From an uncultured Ignavibacteria bacterium (lineage in GTDB: Bacteria > Bacteroidota > Ignavibacteria > Tepidaquicellales > Tepidaquicellaceae), in assembly GCA_937924675.1 (NCBI GenBank), contig CALEVL010000107.1:1-29437 (forward strand): DNA of 29,437 bases, written 5' to 3'. Made by a program: the position numbers and the translations under genes. Below the pieces are notes generated by a model. The model did not search any database. It was not told where the DNA came from and was given only the letters and a program-made list of their open reading frames with translations. Below are positions 16,282 through 24,049 of the stretch, in pieces. Within the stretch, counting starts at the first letter, position 1. The number at the start of each line of letters is the position of its first letter.

Positions 16282-17898
16282 ATGTCAACCTGGCTTGAAC
16301 GATGGGAACCCGAGAATCAGGAATTCTGGAAGACTCAGGGGAAAAAACATGCTAACAAAACATTATGGGTAACTACATTTGGACTAATACTGTCTTTTGC
16401 AACTTGGTTTGTAATGAGTGCCGTTATTGTAAAGTTGCCGGGACTCGGATTCAAGTTTGATACTATGCAGTTGTTTTGGCTTGCAGCAATGCCCGGACTT
16501 GCGGGCGGAACATTCCGTTTCATACATACTTTTTTAATTCCACTATATGGAACAAGAGTTGTAATTACACTCTCTGCTTTTTTGAAATTAGTGCCGATGA
16601 TTTGGCTGGCAATTGCAGTTCAAAATCCTGATACACCTTACATACAGTTTCTGCTGATCTCTTTTTTGTGCGGGCTTGGCGGCGGAGATTTTTCTTCTTT
16701 CATGCCGTCTACCAGTCTTCACTTTCCTAAGCGTCTTCAGGGGTTTGCAATGGGATTGCAAGCAGGCATCGGAAATTTCGGAGTATCTCTTACTCAGTTT
16801 ATAACACCCTGGATAATCAGCTTTTCTCTTTTTGGTGCATTGGGAGGTCTGCCTCAGACTCAATCAAAACTTGAGGCTGTAAGCGGAGTTCAGATCATAA
16901 AAGAATCAGGTATTGTCAGAGATATTGTATTCAAGGATGAAAAACTGAAACAGGACATAAGCATAATTAAAGCCGGTTCTGAAATCAAGAGTGTGAGTTC
17001 GATTTCCGCAGAGTACTCTGTTGACATTACGAAGAATACAAATGGAAGTCTTACAGATGTAAAGATTCAAAAAAAGTCAACCGGGAGTTTATGGCTTCAG
17101 AACGCATCACTGTGGTACATTCCGCTTCTGATATTTGCCGGATTTATGAGTTGGTACTATCTCAGGAGCATAAGAATTCAAAAGCCATCGCTTAGAAACA
17201 TGGTAGCCAATATGACCAACACTAAGCATGCCTGGTTTTGCGTGATAACATACATAATGACTTTCGGAAGCTTCTCAGGTCTGGCAGCTGCATTTCCAAT
17301 TATGATCAAAACCATTTACGGTGGGTTTGAAGGTGCGCCTGATCCGCTAATGTATGCTTTCCTCGGACCGCTGATTGGTTCACTGATCAGGGCGCTTATG
17401 GGTACGCTCTCCGACAAATTTGGCGGAAGTATCTGGCTAATGATATCCGGATTGGGTTTGATAATTGGATGTCTGGTTCTGATTTTCGGTGGTTTGCTTA
17501 CACCTGATTCGATTGAGAAATTTCCAATATTCGTTTTTACAATGTTATGGATATTTCTTATGTCGGGAATTGGAAACGCGGCAACTTTCAGGCAATATCC
17601 GATAATCTTTGCCTTCTCACCGCTGCAAGGAGCGCAGATACTTGGATGGACAGGAGCATGGGCTGCTTACGGACCCTTTATTTTCTCCATGCTTATAGGA
17701 ACTTCAATCACGGCCTACGGAAGCGCAAAACCATTCTTCTGGGGTGCATTGTTATTTTATGGTGTCGCTACATATATTAACTGGCACTTTTACACAAAGC
17801 CGGGGTCGGAAAGATTTGACTGGGGAACAAAGTGGGGAACATGGTGGGATAAAGCATTGCATACATGGGATCAGCCGATGAAGCAGGAACAAAATTAA
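16282..17898 (+). CDS. narK: NarK-family nitrate/nitrite transporter with an enlarged periplasmic loop (copy 2)
   Basis: The second NarK paralogue has 538 residues against about 463 in E. coli. Signatures are AGIGNFGVS in helix 5 and SGIGNAATF in helix 10-11. The region between helices 5 and 6 (about residues 191-270, DNA 16852-17090) is much longer than in E. coli NarK and is predicted to be periplasmic and beta-rich. It is unrelated in sequence and position to the insert of the preceding paralogue. Two unlike NarK proteins in a row are common in denitrifiers, where one tends to act as a nitrate/proton symporter and the other as a nitrate/nitrite antiporter. Which is which cannot be told here. 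Confidence 0.93.
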   Translation: MSTWLERWEPENQEFWKTQGKKHANKTLWVTTFGLILSFATWFVMSAVIVKLPGLGFKFDTMQLFWLAAMPGLAGGTFRFIHTFLIPLYGTRVVITLSAFLKLVPMIWLAIAVQNPDTPYIQFLLISFLCGLGGGDFSSFMPSTSLHFPKRLQGFAMGLQAGIGNFGVSLTQFITPWIISFSLFGALGGLPQTQSKLEAVSGVQIIKESGIVRDIVFKDEKLKQDISIIKAGSEIKSVSSISAEYSVDITKNTNGSLTDVKIQKKSTGSLWLQNASLWYIPLLIFAGFMSWYYLRSIRIQKPSLRNMVANMTNTKHAWFCVITYIMTFGSFSGLAAAFPIMIKTIYGGFEGAPDPLMYAFLGPLIGSLIRALMGTLSDKFGGSIWLMISGLGLIIGCLVLIFGGLLTPDSIEKFPIFVFTMLWIFLMSGIGNAATFRQYPIIFAFSPLQGAQILGWTGAWAAYGPFIFSMLIGTSITAYGSAKPFFWGALLFYGVATYINWHFYTKPGSERFDWGTKWGTWWDKALHTWDQPMKQEQN

Positions 17899-17912
17899 TA
17901 AAAAAATAAACT

Positions 17913-18596
17913 ATGCAAATGGATGATCTAAGAAAGTTAAATGAAAATGATTTTTTGAAACGGCTTGTAGAGAAAGAATCGGGGGAAACAGAATATTCAC
18001 CGATGGATCCTCCTGATGCCTTTTCTCCTCCTGCAAGAGATATTGTTGCCTATGAAGATTATCACGAACTAATCAGAAAATTCGTTGATGAACACAAAGC
18101 TGCACTCAATGAGCTTGAACAATTTGAAAAAGTACTGGTTGAATTTCAGAGCAATGGCTTTAGCGCTACCAAAGAAAATTCGGAAGGGCTGAAAAAGTTC
18201 TTTGAATTTCTTGATAACAAAATTGCCATCCATAATCTGAAAGAAGAAAAGGTCTTGTTTCCAATGCTACAGAAGAGGTTGCTGCAAAACGGTGATCATA
18301 GCACCGGACTCTTTCCAAGGACTGCAATTGATATGCTTGAAAACGACCATGTGAAAATTATGCAGACTGCATCAGTCGTTTTTAATTTTTTTGCGCTTGC
18401 ATCAAGACTCCCGGATCCTAAGTCAAGAGCAATTACTCTGGATGCGGCGGTAGAACAAGGAAAGGCACTGATAGAACTTCTGAGACTGCATATTTTCAGA
18501 GAAGAAAATGTTGTGTTTCCGATGGCTCATAAATATTTGACAAAGTCTGAGCTTGATGAACTTCAACCGCAATTTTCACTGTATGCTCATTACTGA
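17913..18596 (+). CDS. Hemerythrin-like (HHE) di-iron protein
   Basis: The 227-residue soluble helical protein carries the histidine/glutamate pattern of hemerythrin HHE domains: HELIRKFVDEH, IHNLKEEKVLFPM, LENDHVKIM and LHIFREENVVFPM. It lacks a signal peptide, so it is cytoplasmic. HHE proteins bind O2, NO or iron. In a nar operon, next to RIC, handling of NO made as a by-product of nitrite metabolism or iron supply for repair is the likely role. Start codons at residues 1 and 3 are both possible. It follows narK by 14 bp. Confidence 0.88.
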   Translation: MQMDDLRKLNENDFLKRLVEKESGETEYSPMDPPDAFSPPARDIVAYEDYHELIRKFVDEHKAALNELEQFEKVLVEFQSNGFSATKENSEGLKKFFEFLDNKIAIHNLKEEKVLFPMLQKRLLQNGDHSTGLFPRTAIDMLENDHVKIMQTASVVFNFFALASRLPDPKSRAITLDAAVEQGKALIELLRLHIFREENVVFPMAHKYLTKSELDELQPQFSLYAHY

Positions 18597-18655
18597 AAAG
18601 CATCTGCTTGAGCATTCTTGTATCGGAACGAATCCGTTAATTCAAAGAATAGCCT

Positions 18656-19030
18656 ATGAACCGGAATTTCAGGATAAGGAAACATCTCCTATCCATAATC
18701 CGCTTCAGCATTACAGTTGCATTATTTATTTCATGCGAAAGCGAAAGCATGAAGAACGATTATCTGCCTCTGATAATCGAACTTCATAGCATCGAATGTG
18801 CTCAGCTCAACAAGCACAATGTACAGTATACAGTCAATGAGAAAAACATCTATGGATTCAGGAGTGTGGCATTTGATCTGCTCCTTACCAAGAAGCCGGA
18901 CGCACCTCTCATTGCCAGGTATGAAGATATATGCAATAAGCTGGCGGATTTTGAAAGATACCTCGAAGAAGATGATAAGGAAGAGTACATGAAAGAATAC
19001 AATAGGGTTTATACATCCGGTTGTAATTAA
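18656..19030 (+). CDS. Small predicted lipoprotein of unknown function
   Basis: The 124-residue product is not recognised. It has a basic N-terminus (NRNFRIRKH), a hydrophobic stretch and a lipobox-like LFISC at about residues 23-27, pointing to a secreted lipoprotein. The rest is acidic and helical, with a YLEEDDKEEYMKEY segment and a C-terminal Cys-Asn. An in-frame stop lies two codons before the ATG, fixing the start. The gene sits in the same direction between the hemerythrin-like gene (59 bp) and ric (84 bp), so it belongs to the nar transcription unit. An overlapping frame (18553-18789) is less convincing. Confidence 0.65.
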   Translation: MNRNFRIRKHLLSIIRFSITVALFISCESESMKNDYLPLIIELHSIECAQLNKHNVQYTVNEKNIYGFRSVAFDLLLTKKPDAPLIARYEDICNKLADFERYLEEDDKEEYMKEYNRVYTSGCN

Positions 19031-19042
19031 AACGAAATGTTT

Positions 19043-19068
19043 TGTGTTGCAACTTGCACAGCAACACA
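19043..19068. promoter_or_regulatory. Inverted repeat upstream of ric
   Basis: TGTGTTGC (19043-19050) and GCAACACA (19061-19068) are perfect 8-bp arms around a 10-nt spacer, 46 bp before the ric start codon. It has no following T-run. An operator giving ric its own control, or an mRNA hairpin inside the operon, are both possible. Confidence 0.45.
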
Positions 19069-19114
19069 CAGGTTACAGATTGAAGAAAGTAATTTAAAAA
19101 TAAAAACACATAAA

Positions 19115-19834
19115 ATGGAAAAGAACCTTAGCGCAACGGTAGGCTCATTCGTTGCAAATGATTTTAGGGCGGCAAAAGTGTTTCAGAAGTACGGTATTGA
19201 TTTCTGCTGCAGGGGCGGCAAAACCATTGAAGAAGTATGCGGCAACAAATCAATTGAGCCGGAAAAGCTTTTCATGGAATTGCAGGAAGCAGTCAATGAA
19301 GAAGGAAACAGCACGGAAGATTTTGATTCTTGGGACCCGGGCACACTTGCCGATCACATAGTTGAAAAGCATCATTCGTATGTGGCAAATTCGATACCTC
19401 CTTTGACTCAATTCCTCGATAAGCTTTGCAAAGTTCATGGAAGCAATCATCCGGAGTTGTTTGAAATCAGAGATGAATTTTACGCATCCGCTGAAGGCCT
19501 TTCATCACACATGAAAAAGGAAGAACTTGTACTGTTCCCTTACATAAAAAAACTTGCAAAGCAGCCGGAGAAATCTGAAGCTGAGCCAAATTATGCAGGT
19601 AATGTTGCAGGTCCTGTCAGCATGATGATGATGGAGCATGAGATTGAAGGAGACAGGTTTGAGAGAATTGCGGAACTGACAAACAATTTCGTAGCCCCTG
19701 ATGATGGATGTACAACTTATAGAGTTGCATTCTCAATGCTTGAAGAATTCAGGAATGATCTTCATTTACACATACACCTTGAAAATAATATTCTCTTTCC
19801 GAAAGCACTTAAGCTTGAAGCTCAGACCGCCTAA
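19115..19834 (+). CDS. ric: Iron-sulfur cluster repair di-iron protein RIC (YtfE/ScdA family)
   Basis: The 239-residue cytoplasmic protein repairs Fe-S clusters damaged by NO or peroxide. The N-terminal ScdA_N domain shows the paired cysteines 31-32 in YGIDFCCRGG. The C-terminal hemerythrin-like domain has the di-iron ligand pattern DHIVEKHH, SSHMKKEELVLFP, MMEHEIEGDR and HLHIHLENNILFP. The open frame extends 26 codons upstream, but the ATG at 19115 gives the standard N-terminus (MEKNLSATVG). It is the last gene of the nar operon and is followed within 40 bp by a terminator. Confidence 0.94.
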   Translation: MEKNLSATVGSFVANDFRAAKVFQKYGIDFCCRGGKTIEEVCGNKSIEPEKLFMELQEAVNEEGNSTEDFDSWDPGTLADHIVEKHHSYVANSIPPLTQFLDKLCKVHGSNHPELFEIRDEFYASAEGLSSHMKKEELVLFPYIKKLAKQPEKSEAEPNYAGNVAGPVSMMMMEHEIEGDRFERIAELTNNFVAPDDGCTTYRVAFSMLEEFRNDLHLHIHLENNILFPKALKLEAQTA

Positions 19835-19870
19835 TCAGCAGTAAATCTGAACGGGATGTCGTATGAATTA

Positions 19871-19908
19871 TTCCTGCCGAAGTTTCCCAATTCGGCGGGA
19901 ATTTTTTT
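19871..19908 (+). terminator. Intrinsic terminator of the nar operon
   Basis: TTCCTGCCGAA (19871-19881) pairs with TTCGGCGGGAA (19891-19901) through an 11-bp stem with one G-T pair and a 9-nt loop, followed directly by seven Ts (19902-19908). It lies 36 bp after the ric stop codon. The opposite strand has no T-run, so it is one-directional. Confidence 0.9.
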
Positions 19909-20172
19909 AGAAAGGCGGGACTTTGAAATGAGCCGTAGTTTCTCTTGTTGAACTTGAAATCACATTAAATGCTTAATGAAAACCCGAGTGCCTTGAGCAA
20001 ATTCTAGTCAGATCATATCCGAACATGAAAATCGCTTTAAGCCGTGAGAATATTTGTTGCAGACAGTTGCAAAGGAAAATTTTGCGCAATTGAAAACTGC
20101 AGTTTGGAAATCACCTCTCTATGTTGCCAATAAAGAGTCGATCCTTAAATTAATGCATAACAGACCACAATC
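19909..20172. other. Intergenic stretch between convergent operons
   Basis: No gene, RNA or clear repeat is visible between the nar terminator and the end of the beta-propeller gene. No terminator for the minus-strand operon was found here. Confidence 0.6.
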
Positions 20173-21675
20173 TTACCTGAGAATGTAAATACCCGCGGGA
20201 AAGGATCCCATTGTCAAGTCAACCGGCAGCACTGAAAGATCGCTCAGACTGATATACTTCGTAATGCCCGTTAGCTTATTTCCTACCTGTGGATGATGCC
20301 CCCCGTAATTGCTTTGTGTTTCCATTGTAACTACAGCGTACTGTCCGTCCTGCGTGAAGTCCACTCCGTGCGGCTGAACACCAGCACCTTCAATCGTTGC
20401 CCCGACAATTAATTCGGGATACCTAATGACAGTAACAGAGCTGTCATTCCTGTTGCAGACAAAGAAAGAACGACCGTCAGGAGTAAACTCCCCGAATATT
20501 GGATTTAGTCCTACCTGTATGGGCGGAACCGCTTGTGAAAGATCTTCAGACCTGTAAACCCTGATCTCGTTTGACTTTGAACATGAGACGAGTATCAAAC
20601 TGTCTCCCGGTGACATTGTAATGTGTATCGGATTGAAGTTTCCTGTTCCGTTTCCGCTTGGGGGAACAGAAGCATCCACGGGAGCATAAATTATGCTGTC
20701 AGAATTCATGAAATCCCTTGTATCAAATCTGTAAATGAACTCACCTATAAGCGAAGCAGCAAAAAGATATCTGTCATCTGCAGATAAAGCAAGAGGATGC
20801 GTGCCTGCAACCCTGGAATCAGAATACGATTCCATTATTGACATGCTTGCTGTATTGAGTTTCTTCAAGCCGCTGTTCGAACTGGAAGTTCCGAAGTTGC
20901 TTATATATCCTATATCTCTGTTCTTTTCAACCACAATATGTCCCGGGCTGTTTCCTGCCTGAGTTCTGCCGGCTTGCTGATAAGTGTTGACATCATACTT
21001 CTCAACAAATCCTTCCTGTATCAATGTCACATAAAAAAACTGTCTGGAGTTATCCACAGTTACGTAGTGAGGTGCATCAACCTGGTTTCTTCCACCAACT
21101 GAGACAAGCCGGGTAACTATTTTACTTTCTGTATTGATGACAGCAACATGATCTGACGACTGGCATGTGATAAGCCCCTTTTTGTTATTGGGTACTGAAG
21201 TAAACGCAACATCACCATGTCTGCTCTTTGCCCCGCCATCAATCCAATCCATCAGCATTTTCACTTTTGCAGAGTCCAATTTATGATCTGACATGAAGTT
21301 GTCAATGTTAGTCACAGGTGCAAGGTTTGTGTCTGAATTGACTACGGAAATCAAGTGCGACCAGAATGAGTTGTATGGAATTACTGCACCAGAATTCATA
21401 ATGGATTCCCAATTCCTGAAATCCAGTCCTGTACCTCCCTGCTGAGTGTGTCCTGAAGTTGATCCGTGACAGCCAACGGATGTACACGAATTATCCGTGA
21501 CAGGATTTGGGTCCATAAAAACTTCCTGAATATCATTAGGAAGAGGAACTCCAATGTCATAAGACATTAGGTGGCTGTCCATGCATCCGGCAGAAAAAAA
21601 TGTAAACAACAGCAATACAATGATTGCTGATAATGTAAATTGTGTGCCCGGAATTTTTACTTCATTATTATGCAT
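20173..21675 (-). CDS. Beta-propeller lipoprotein with one c-type haem motif
   Basis: The 500-residue protein has a signal sequence ending in the lipobox SAGC (Cys31). A short cytochrome-like domain follows (~45-160), with the haem motif CTSVGCH at 64-70, which has four residues between the cysteines. The rest (~160-500) is a beta-propeller of the YVTN/lactonase-like type, with repeats such as DGRSFFVCNRNDSSV and DGQYAVVTMETQ. It is the last gene of the minus-strand cytochrome operon, 224 bp after its neighbour, so separate promoter activity is possible. A surface or periplasmic electron-transfer or scaffold role is inferred from context. The propeller shows no nitrous oxide reductase or cd1 nitrite reductase ligand set that I can see. 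Confidence 0.85.
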   Translation of the reverse strand: MHNNEVKIPGTQFTLSAIIVLLLFTFFSAGCMDSHLMSYDIGVPLPNDIQEVFMDPNPVTDNSCTSVGCHGSTSGHTQQGGTGLDFRNWESIMNSGAVIPYNSFWSHLISVVNSDTNLAPVTNIDNFMSDHKLDSAKVKMLMDWIDGGAKSRHGDVAFTSVPNNKKGLITCQSSDHVAVINTESKIVTRLVSVGGRNQVDAPHYVTVDNSRQFFYVTLIQEGFVEKYDVNTYQQAGRTQAGNSPGHIVVEKNRDIGYISNFGTSSSNSGLKKLNTASMSIMESYSDSRVAGTHPLALSADDRYLFAASLIGEFIYRFDTRDFMNSDSIIYAPVDASVPPSGNGTGNFNPIHITMSPGDSLILVSCSKSNEIRVYRSEDLSQAVPPIQVGLNPIFGEFTPDGRSFFVCNRNDSSVTVIRYPELIVGATIEGAGVQPHGVDFTQDGQYAVVTMETQSNYGGHHPQVGNKLTGITKYISLSDLSVLPVDLTMGSFPAGIYILR

Positions 21676-21899
21676 TTCAGGTTAAATCTTTTTAAGTTTT
21701 GATTTTGCTCTCAGCTTAGTTCGGATGAATCACTTCCCCTTAACTGTTGCTTAGAAAATTCATTTGTTTACATGTTGATGTATGTAATCAGAGCATTCAA
21801 TATCTGATGAGATAAGTGAATGCTACAAGTATTGTGCATAAGTCAAAAGTTCGTGACATAAATGTCCTTCATCACATGAGACATTATAGAAAACACCTG

Positions 21900-22778
21900 T
21901 TACTGTGCGAAGTTTACCACACCGTTAACATGCTTGTCCTTGTTGATAATCGAACCGGAATTATTAATTACTGCACTGTGGCAAAGATAACACTGATTTA
22001 CAGTGAATGAAGCACTGTGGGGTGCAACATAGATTCCGTTTGGTTTTGGGTTAGGATTTCCGGTTGCCGGATCTCCATGGCAGGTTCCGCAATAAACTGA
22101 TGAAGACACAACCCAATTTGCTGAAGAGTTTACATTTCCGTTCTTGAAAGTGCCATGGCAATAAATGTTTGAGCACTTGGTTTCATTCCTGTTCCAGTTG
22201 GGATCGGGTACAATCCCGCCACCCAAAGATATTCTTGAAAGAGCACCAAAATTTATGTCTGCAATTCCATTAGGAGTTGCGCCGATGTGATTACTGTCAT
22301 CGAAGGAATTTACAGGGAGATGACAATCCATACATTCCAATTTTGCGCTCCACTTTGTTGAATCAAGATGTCTGGAATGTGCACCTACGCCTATATAGCT
22401 CGAGCTTGATTGTCCGTTAAGTGATCTTGGCGGATTAGGTTTTCCGTTACCTCCATGACACAGTGTACATTCTTCCGGACCCTGTGGGCTTGAATGGCAT
22501 TTGTAACAACTCAATCCGGTTCCTCCGCCTTTGTAATCTGCACCATGGCATTCGGTACACAATTTCAGATTCCATTCATTGTTTGCAAGAATGTATTTGC
22601 CATGAAATTCATCTGAATTCAAATTAGCCCATCCTTCGGGATGCGGTCCTGCAATATCGGGTACATTTGACAGGTTGTTATCCAGCTCTCCGCAACCCGA
22701 ATAAACAGTTGCTGTCACAATTGCTATGAAAGCAAAAAGTAATCCAATTGACCGAACAATAATTTTATCCATTACCAT
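21900..22778 (-). CDS. Seven-haem lipoprotein cytochrome c (CX4CH-CXXCH type)
   Basis: Starting at the ATG at 22778 the protein has 292 residues. A lipobox YSGC places the lipidated Cys at 29. Six CXXCH motifs (CTECH, CYKCH, CTLCH, CMDCH, CGTCH, CYLCH) and one CX4CH motif (CSNIYCH) give seven predicted haems. The CX4CH followed by CXXCH arrangement, with HG after each, resembles the repeated domain of Geobacter outer-membrane cytochromes. The open frame extends 23 codons upstream into the preceding gene. The chosen start lies 4 bp after that gene's stop, with GGAGG about 10 bases before it. It is probably the outer-membrane cytochrome of a porin-cytochrome conduit. Confidence 0.88.
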   Translation of the reverse strand: MVMDKIIVRSIGLLFAFIAIVTATVYSGCGELDNNLSNVPDIAGPHPEGWANLNSDEFHGKYILANNEWNLKLCTECHGADYKGGGTGLSCYKCHSSPQGPEECTLCHGGNGKPNPPRSLNGQSSSSYIGVGAHSRHLDSTKWSAKLECMDCHLPVNSFDDSNHIGATPNGIADINFGALSRISLGGGIVPDPNWNRNETKCSNIYCHGTFKNGNVNSSANWVVSSSVYCGTCHGDPATGNPNPKPNGIYVAPHSASFTVNQCYLCHSAVINNSGSIINKDKHVNGVVNFAQ

Positions 22779-22782
22779 ATTT

Positions 22783-24036
22783 TTAGTTTCCTCCTCCGTG
22801 ACAGTATCCGCAGAATCCTCTTCCGGCTGAACCTGATGGCGCAGCATTCGGGTCAGTATGGCAGAGATAACAAACTGAACCCGGGTTTGAATGCCAGTCT
22901 CCGTTTTCGCCTGAAAGAAATCCTCTCTCGTGAGTTCTCGGATTTGTTCCCTTTACACCGTCATTATCAACATGACATTTTATGCATGCAGGGTCAGCTC
23001 CCTGAACATCATGACAACTTTGACAGCTTTCAATATCCTTTTTTGCCAGGTTTGCATGAAGACCGCCTCCTGAATTAACACCAAGTGTTACGAAGTTCAC
23101 TTGAGTATGTGATAAAGGTAAAACGCCGGTTGGAATTTCTCCGCCGTTCTGATGGCAAGGTGCGCAAAACTCATCTGGAGAATGGCAGGTTTTGCATTCA
23201 AAAGTCTTTTGCCCGGCATCAATACCGTGCGTATATCTGTAATTTATATTGTGCGAAGTAGTCAGCTTCTGCAGATTCTCCCTATCAATTCTTCTTGCAC
23301 CATCTTTTGTGTAATAAGGAGCAAAGAAATCATCTGGACTGTTCTTTCCGGTATATGTTTTTGAACTGTGACATACCTGGCAGAAGTTGTCTGTATGACA
23401 CATCATACAGTTCTTATCTGTTGAAGAAACACCTGCAACTGAAGTATGATTATTCAAGAAATTCGGAGATCTGTGATTTACCGGAATCAGATTTGTGAGA
23501 TTTGTATGACAAGCAGAGCATTCACTCATTGCAGTACTGTTGTTATGGCATGTGTAACAGTTCTCCATAGGAGGAATAACCGATTCAGCTTCCTTTGAGA
23601 ACTTCACTTTGTCAAGACCAACATGACATTCAGTACATTTCTTCTTTGAAATGTGAAGCTTATGAGAGAAGTTCAGCTCCCTGACAGTTGCAGTTAACTT
23701 AACATATTTGTTATCATAGTGACAAAGTCCGCATTCTTTCTGCTCATTCATGTCATGACAAACTGCACAGTCTTTTTTTACAGGGTTCAGATTCTGCTTT
23801 GAAGAAGTTGACCCAACAACTTTTGAATGGCAATCCTCACACTTTACACCCACTTCATTTACATGAAGCCCGTGATTGAATTTTATAACTTTGCTGTTGT
23901 CGGCACTTTTTTCTTCTTCTGCAAATATTCTTCTGCCATAGGACTCAGAAGTTGAAATCCCCTGAGTATAGGCCGCATAAAAGAGAATTCCAAAAATCAA
24001 TGCCAGGAATTTCAAGTATCCTTTTGCTGCTTTCAT
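22783..24036 (-). CDS. Fourteen-haem periplasmic cytochrome c
   Basis: The 417-residue protein begins with a signal peptide (about 1-26) and carries 14 CXXCH motifs: CEDCH, CAVCH, CGLCH, CTECH, CYTCH, CSACH, CMMCH, CQVCH, CKTCH, CAPCH, CQSCH, CIKCH, CYLCH and CGYCH. Many extra His residues (FNHGLH, FSHKLH, VNHRS, THGI, LSHTQ) are candidate distal ligands, so mostly bis-His haems are expected. About 30 residues per haem is the density of nanowire-like cytochromes. With a beta-barrel gene immediately upstream and a lipoprotein cytochrome downstream, it fits the MtrA/OmaB-like role of a periplasmic wire plugging into the porin. It has no lipobox or membrane anchor. Confidence 0.92.
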   Translation of the reverse strand: MKAAKGYLKFLALIFGILFYAAYTQGISTSESYGRRIFAEEEKSADNSKVIKFNHGLHVNEVGVKCEDCHSKVVGSTSSKQNLNPVKKDCAVCHDMNEQKECGLCHYDNKYVKLTATVRELNFSHKLHISKKKCTECHVGLDKVKFSKEAESVIPPMENCYTCHNNSTAMSECSACHTNLTNLIPVNHRSPNFLNNHTSVAGVSSTDKNCMMCHTDNFCQVCHSSKTYTGKNSPDDFFAPYYTKDGARRIDRENLQKLTTSHNINYRYTHGIDAGQKTFECKTCHSPDEFCAPCHQNGGEIPTGVLPLSHTQVNFVTLGVNSGGGLHANLAKKDIESCQSCHDVQGADPACIKCHVDNDGVKGTNPRTHERGFLSGENGDWHSNPGSVCYLCHTDPNAAPSGSAGRGFCGYCHGGGN

Positions 24037-24049
24037 GTCAATAAAATTA

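Noticed and set aside
18553..18789. Plus-strand open frame overlapping the hemerythrin-like gene end and the small lipoprotein gene
   Set aside because: It has no signal or domain. The competing frame from 18656 has a lipoprotein signal and better spacing.
19037..19114. N-terminal extension of RIC by 26 residues
   Set aside because: The extension is not family-like and would read through the inverted repeat. The ATG at 19115 gives the standard N-terminus.
20173..21675. Nitrite (cd1) or nitrous oxide reductase, based on the cytochrome plus propeller layout
   Set aside because: The propeller lacks the His-rich copper or haem d1 ligand pattern and the protein is a lipoprotein in a cytochrome-conduit operon.
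22779..22847. Longer start for the seven-haem lipoprotein
   Set aside because: It would overlap the 14-haem gene and place 23 charged residues before the signal peptide, spoiling the lipoprotein signal.
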